DNA from: an uncultured Candidatus Saccharibacteria bacterium
GTDB lineage: Bacteria; Patescibacteriota; Saccharimonadia; Saccharimonadales; Saccharimonadaceae
Reading direction: 5' to 3'
Length of the DNA stretch: 45,873 nucleotides
NCBI GenBank assembly: GCA_946537195.1
Contig: CAMNFE010000003.1
Coordinates: 1-45,873, forward strand
Part shown: in pieces, positions 43,037 through 45,873 of the stretch
Layout: every line of letters starts with the position of its first letter
How positions within the stretch are numbered: the stretch's first letter is position 1
Notes under the pieces: model-generated
The model's input: only the letters and a program-made list of their open reading frames with translations
What the model was told of the DNA's origin: nothing
Database searches by the model: none
Made by a program: the position numbers and the translations under genes

Positions 43037-43140
43037 AGTTGACCTTTTTCTAAATTATACCATAAGCGTAAAAGAGTGAATCTATACAATGTTTTGATAT
43101 TGTTAATAGCCTAAGACTGTAAAGCTATATAATATAAATT

Positions 43141-43725
43141 ATGGAATATAAACCAGTTTTTCCAGAAAAAGCAACGGATGAAGAACGTCAGATGAAATGG
43201 CGAGAAATTGCCGAGATAACAGATAGCGATTTTGGTTTTAATACGCCTAGAATAAAGGGTAATAAGATTAAATTTAACGTAAGATTATTAATGCAAAGAA
43301 GCGATGGTCTGATTTGTGTCGTAAGGTCTGAAAAATATGGTTATATGCAGCTTCCTGGAGGTGGGATCGAGAACAGTGAAAGTATTACTGATGCTTTACT
43401 TAGAGAAGCGCGAGAAGAAACTGGATTTCTAATTAAAACCATTAGACCGATCGGATATGTCGTAGAGAAACGCGAAGATAAACGCAATAAACACGATTGG
43501 GACCAAGCTATTTCATTTATTTTTAGTGCTTTACCAGGGGAAGAAGTTGGCACGGACTATACGGAAGATGAAAATGCCGAAAGCTTCAAGCCGATTTGGA
43601 TTAGTTTAGAAGATTTTATTGCTGAGCAAGAAAAAAATGAAAGCAAAAAAGAAAACTATAGTGGATGTTTTTCAAATAGACGCGATTTAAAAATTGCAGA
43701 ATTTTTTAAATCACTAATAGACTAA
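43141..43725 (+). CDS. NUDIX hydrolase
   Basis: Nudix box GGGIENSESITDALLREAREETGFLI (GX5EX7REUXEEXGU). Confidence 0.95.
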   Translation: MEYKPVFPEKATDEERQMKWREIAEITDSDFGFNTPRIKGNKIKFNVRLLMQRSDGLICVVRSEKYGYMQLPGGGIENSESITDALLREAREETGFLIKTIRPIGYVVEKREDKRNKHDWDQAISFIFSALPGEEVGTDYTEDENAESFKPIWISLEDFIAEQEKNESKKENYSGCFSNRRDLKIAEFFKSLID

Positions 43726-43769
43726 AATATCACTAAAAAATCGGCCAAAATGCCGAGTTTCTTATAATC

Positions 43770-43845
43770 TGGTGGGGGCAGCTGGGTTTGAACCAGCGAC
43801 CAATCGGTTATGAGCCGACTGCTCTAACCACTGAGCTATGCCCCC
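43770..43845 (-). tRNA. tRNA with CAT anticodon, likely tRNA-Ile2 (lysidine-dependent); Met elongator not excluded
   Basis: GGGGGCATAGCTCAGTGGTTAGAGCAGTCGGCTCATAACCGATTGGTCGCTGGTTCAAACCCAGCTGCCCCCACCA; CCA encoded. Confidence 0.9.
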
Positions 43846-43941
43846 GTATGTAAAAGTATATCATATCTAGAACGATTCTCTCAGCATCTAGCCTATAGAA
43901 TCTGAAGAAAACACAATTAGTTCTATTAGCGTAAGCGAAAC

Positions 43942-43950
43942 TGATATAAT
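43942..43950 (+). promoter_or_regulatory. extended -10 (TGATATAAT)
   Basis: 10-nt gap to ATG at 43961. Confidence 0.55.
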
Positions 43951-43960
43951 ATAAGCGTAT

Positions 43961-44383
43961 ATGTGGCTAAAGATTCAAACTTTTTTCCGAAAAATCCGTT
44001 ATTACGCTAAGCGCGATATCTTTACGCTGCGCAATATTATTACAGTACTTGCAATCCTGGTTTGTTTTTATTGGGCTTGGGGCGCAATTTCGGCGACAGC
44101 ACGTAACTGGACGCTAGAACAAAAGCTCAAAAGCAAAGAGCTTGAAGCCGCTAAGATGGAGCTTGAAGTGGAAAACAATCGGTTAGAGCAGCAGTATTTT
44201 AAAACCGAAGAATATCAAGAATTAATGGCGCGGATTAAGTTGGGTAAAAAAGCCAAAGGCGAGACGATGGTAGTCCTTCCAGAGAACTCCGAAAAAGCTC
44301 GTACAAAATACCTCAAAATTGAGTCGGCTCAATCAGAGCTGCGTAGCAATTTTTCGCAGTGGCTTGACTTTTTGTTCGGTTAA
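43961..44383 (+). CDS. FtsB/DivIC-like septum formation initiator family protein
   Basis: single N-terminal TM NIITVLAILVCFYWAWGAI followed by coiled coil LEQKLKSKELEAAKMELEVENNRLEQQYFKTEEYQELMARIKLGKKAKGET. Confidence 0.7.
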   Translation: MWLKIQTFFRKIRYYAKRDIFTLRNIITVLAILVCFYWAWGAISATARNWTLEQKLKSKELEAAKMELEVENNRLEQQYFKTEEYQELMARIKLGKKAKGETMVVLPENSEKARTKYLKIESAQSELRSNFSQWLDFLFG

Positions 44384-44404
44384 GCGTAAAATATATAACA
44401 TCGT

Positions 44405-44481
44405 CGCGGGGTAGAGCAGCCTGGTAGCTCGTCTGGCCCATAACCAGAAGGTCGTTGGTTCAAATCCAACCCCCGCCACCA
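44405..44481 (+). tRNA. initiator tRNA-fMet(CAT), CCA encoded
   Basis: CGCGGGGTAGAGCAGCCTGGTAGCTCGTCTGGCCCATAACCAGAAGGTCGTTGGTTCAAATCCAACCCCCGCCACCA; C1-A72 type mismatch and typical fMet D-arm. Confidence 0.97.
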
Positions 44482-44515
44482 AGATTTTAGGCCATTTGGC
44501 CATTTTTTATTGCAT

Positions 44516-44543
44516 GAAAAAGCTAGCCACATAGGGCTAGCTT
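44516..44543 (-). terminator. Rho-independent terminator
   Basis: minus strand AGCTAGCCC-TATGT-GGCTAGCT-TTTTC. Confidence 0.7.
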
Positions 44544-44544
44544 A

Positions 44545-45873
44545 CTAGATTCTTTCGCAAGCTTCTCGTATAATCGCATTCCACTCGTTAGCTGGATGTG
44601 GAACTAGTGCAATATTGTCTACGGTGAGATCGTAGCAGATTGCGAACGATAGCTCTTGCGCTAAAACTGCAGCATGTGGGGCCATCACGGTCGCACCAAG
44701 CAGCTTGTTATTTTTCTTCGCAACAATCAACTTAATAAAACCGTTATGCGTGTCGGAAGTGTTAGCCTTTGGAATCGTATCGAGCGGAACGACAACTTTT
44801 TTAATCTTTTTGTCGGCACGAATACAGTCGTCTTCGGTCTCGCCGACTTGCGCAACTCCTGGATATGTATCCGTTACGCGCATGATGCCGCGGTAATCAG
44901 CAATCGCTTTTGATTTACCGACAATGTGCATTGCTGCAACGCGTCCTTCAAGTTCGGCTTTTTCGGTTGAACTATGGCCACCTACGACATCGCCTGCTGC
45001 ATAGATATGCTTTTGCGACGTTCGCATCGTGATATCAACACTAATGCCGCTTCGATTAAACTTGACACCCGCATTTTCTAACCCTAAATCAACATTCGGC
45101 GCGCTACCAGTACACATCAAAACTTCATCAACGCGAATCGATTTTTCTTGACCGCCACGGAGGAAGATAACTTTCTTTAAGTGGTCTTCTTTTTCGAGGG
45201 CTATGACGCGTGATTGTGTCAAAACCTTGATTTTATCTTTATTAAAGATATCATCCATCACCTGGCCGACTTCTTCATCTTCGCGCGGCAAAAGGCGTCC
45301 AGCAATATCGGCAATAACCACTTCCGTTCCGAGAGTAGAGAAGTACTGAGCTAATTCGCAGCCTGTTGATCCTGCACCGATAATAAAAATCGTTTTTGGT
45401 GGACGCAAAATATTTAGGGCGTCTTCTGGGAGCATATAGTCAACATTTTCTGGAATCTTAATGCCAGTATCCAACACAGAAGCGCCAGTCGCAATTAAAT
45501 ATTTCTTTGCATGAATAATTTCTTCACCTACCGACAGTTCTTTCTTTGAAATAAAGCGCGCACGTCCCTTGATGCAGGTAATGCCGGCTTCTTCAAATTC
45601 GGACTTACTGTTTGCTTTTGCTCGGCGCATAGCAACATTCTTCCAATTATTCATAGTTGGATAGTTGTAGCGCAAGTTGCTGCTCGAGATGCCAAATCTC
45701 GCACCCTCACGAGCTTTTTTGTAAATTTGGGAGGCATGAAATAGCGCGCCAAAAGGCACGTTAGTTGAATTAAGGCTTGAACCGCCCCATTTTTTTGCTT
45801 CAATCAGGACCACGCGTTGTCCTGATTCGGCTGCAATTAATGCCGCTTTACCGCCTGCGTCGCCACTCCCGAT
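44545..45873 (-). CDS. FAD/NAD-dependent pyridine nucleotide-disulfide oxidoreductase family protein, 5' end truncated by window; redox cysteines absent
   Basis: frame stays open to window end (IGSGDAGGKAALIAAESGQR...); FIIGAGSTGCELAQYFSTLGTEVVIAD, YAAGDVVGGHSSTEKAELEGRVAA; GGSSLNSTNVPFG at the position of GGTCLNVGCIPSK. Confidence 0.9.
   Translation of the reverse strand: MGSGDAGGKAALIAAESGQRVVLIEAKKWGGSSLNSTNVPFGALFHASQIYKKAREGARFGISSSNLRYNYPTMNNWKNVAMRRAKANSKSEFEEAGITCIKGRARFISKKELSVGEEIIHAKKYLIATGASVLDTGIKIPENVDYMLPEDALNILRPPKTIFIIGAGSTGCELAQYFSTLGTEVVIADIAGRLLPREDEEVGQVMDDIFNKDKIKVLTQSRVIALEKEDHLKKVIFLRGGQEKSIRVDEVLMCTGSAPNVDLGLENAGVKFNRSGISVDITMRTSQKHIYAAGDVVGGHSSTEKAELEGRVAAMHIVGKSKAIADYRGIMRVTDTYPGVAQVGETEDDCIRADKKIKKVVVPLDTIPKANTSDTHNGFIKLIVAKKNNKLLGATVMAPHAAVLAQELSFAICYDLTVDNIALVPHPANEWNAIIREACERI

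Noticed and set aside
1-45873. Alternative genetic code with UGA as Gly (as in Gracilibacteria/Absconditabacteria)
   Set aside because: UGA acts as a proper terminator of recognisable proteins here (e.g. dus at 12328-12330, sugar transferase at 28344-28346); no in-frame UGA needed
1-45873. CRISPR array, IS element or prophage
   Set aside because: No regularly spaced direct repeats, transposase, integrase or phage structural genes seen among the ORFs

Overview
The window is a dense bacterial chromosome segment of about 45.9 kb. The reduced gene style, unusual surface proteins and a small monocistronic protein I associate with this group suggest Candidatus Saccharibacteria (TM7/CPR). That placement is inference; no 16S or other phylogenetic marker was analysed. 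Contents: (i) a surface-polysaccharide block (glf, EpsG-like polymerase, several glycosyltransferases, a WbaP/WcaJ-type sugar transferase); (ii) housekeeping genes (dus, smpB, aspS, murC, glmS, NUDIX, ABC and AEC transporters, FtsB/DivIC-like); (iii) large cell-envelope proteins: a lysozyme-like plus ricin-lectin protein, a 996-aa membrane protein, a 1890-aa InlB/MucBP-repeat adhesin, a subtilase, a MucBP surface protein, and a TM-anchored Big_2-repeat protein with a putative peptidoglycan hydrolase tip; (iv) three tRNAs (Asn-GTT, a CAT tRNA that looks like Ile2, initiator fMet). Main observations: about 15 genes start 6-10 nt after a (mostly TGn-extended) -10 hexamer, implying widespread leaderless transcription; two divergent leaderless glycosyltransferase genes share an 18-nt palindromic start region; aspS is preceded by a putative leaderless 19-codon uORF whose TGA overlaps the aspS ATG; three surface proteins share a non-canonical NPxTxD C-terminal sorting-like signal; a disulfide-oxidoreductase family protein has lost both redox cysteines. 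No CRISPR array, IS element or rRNA was seen.
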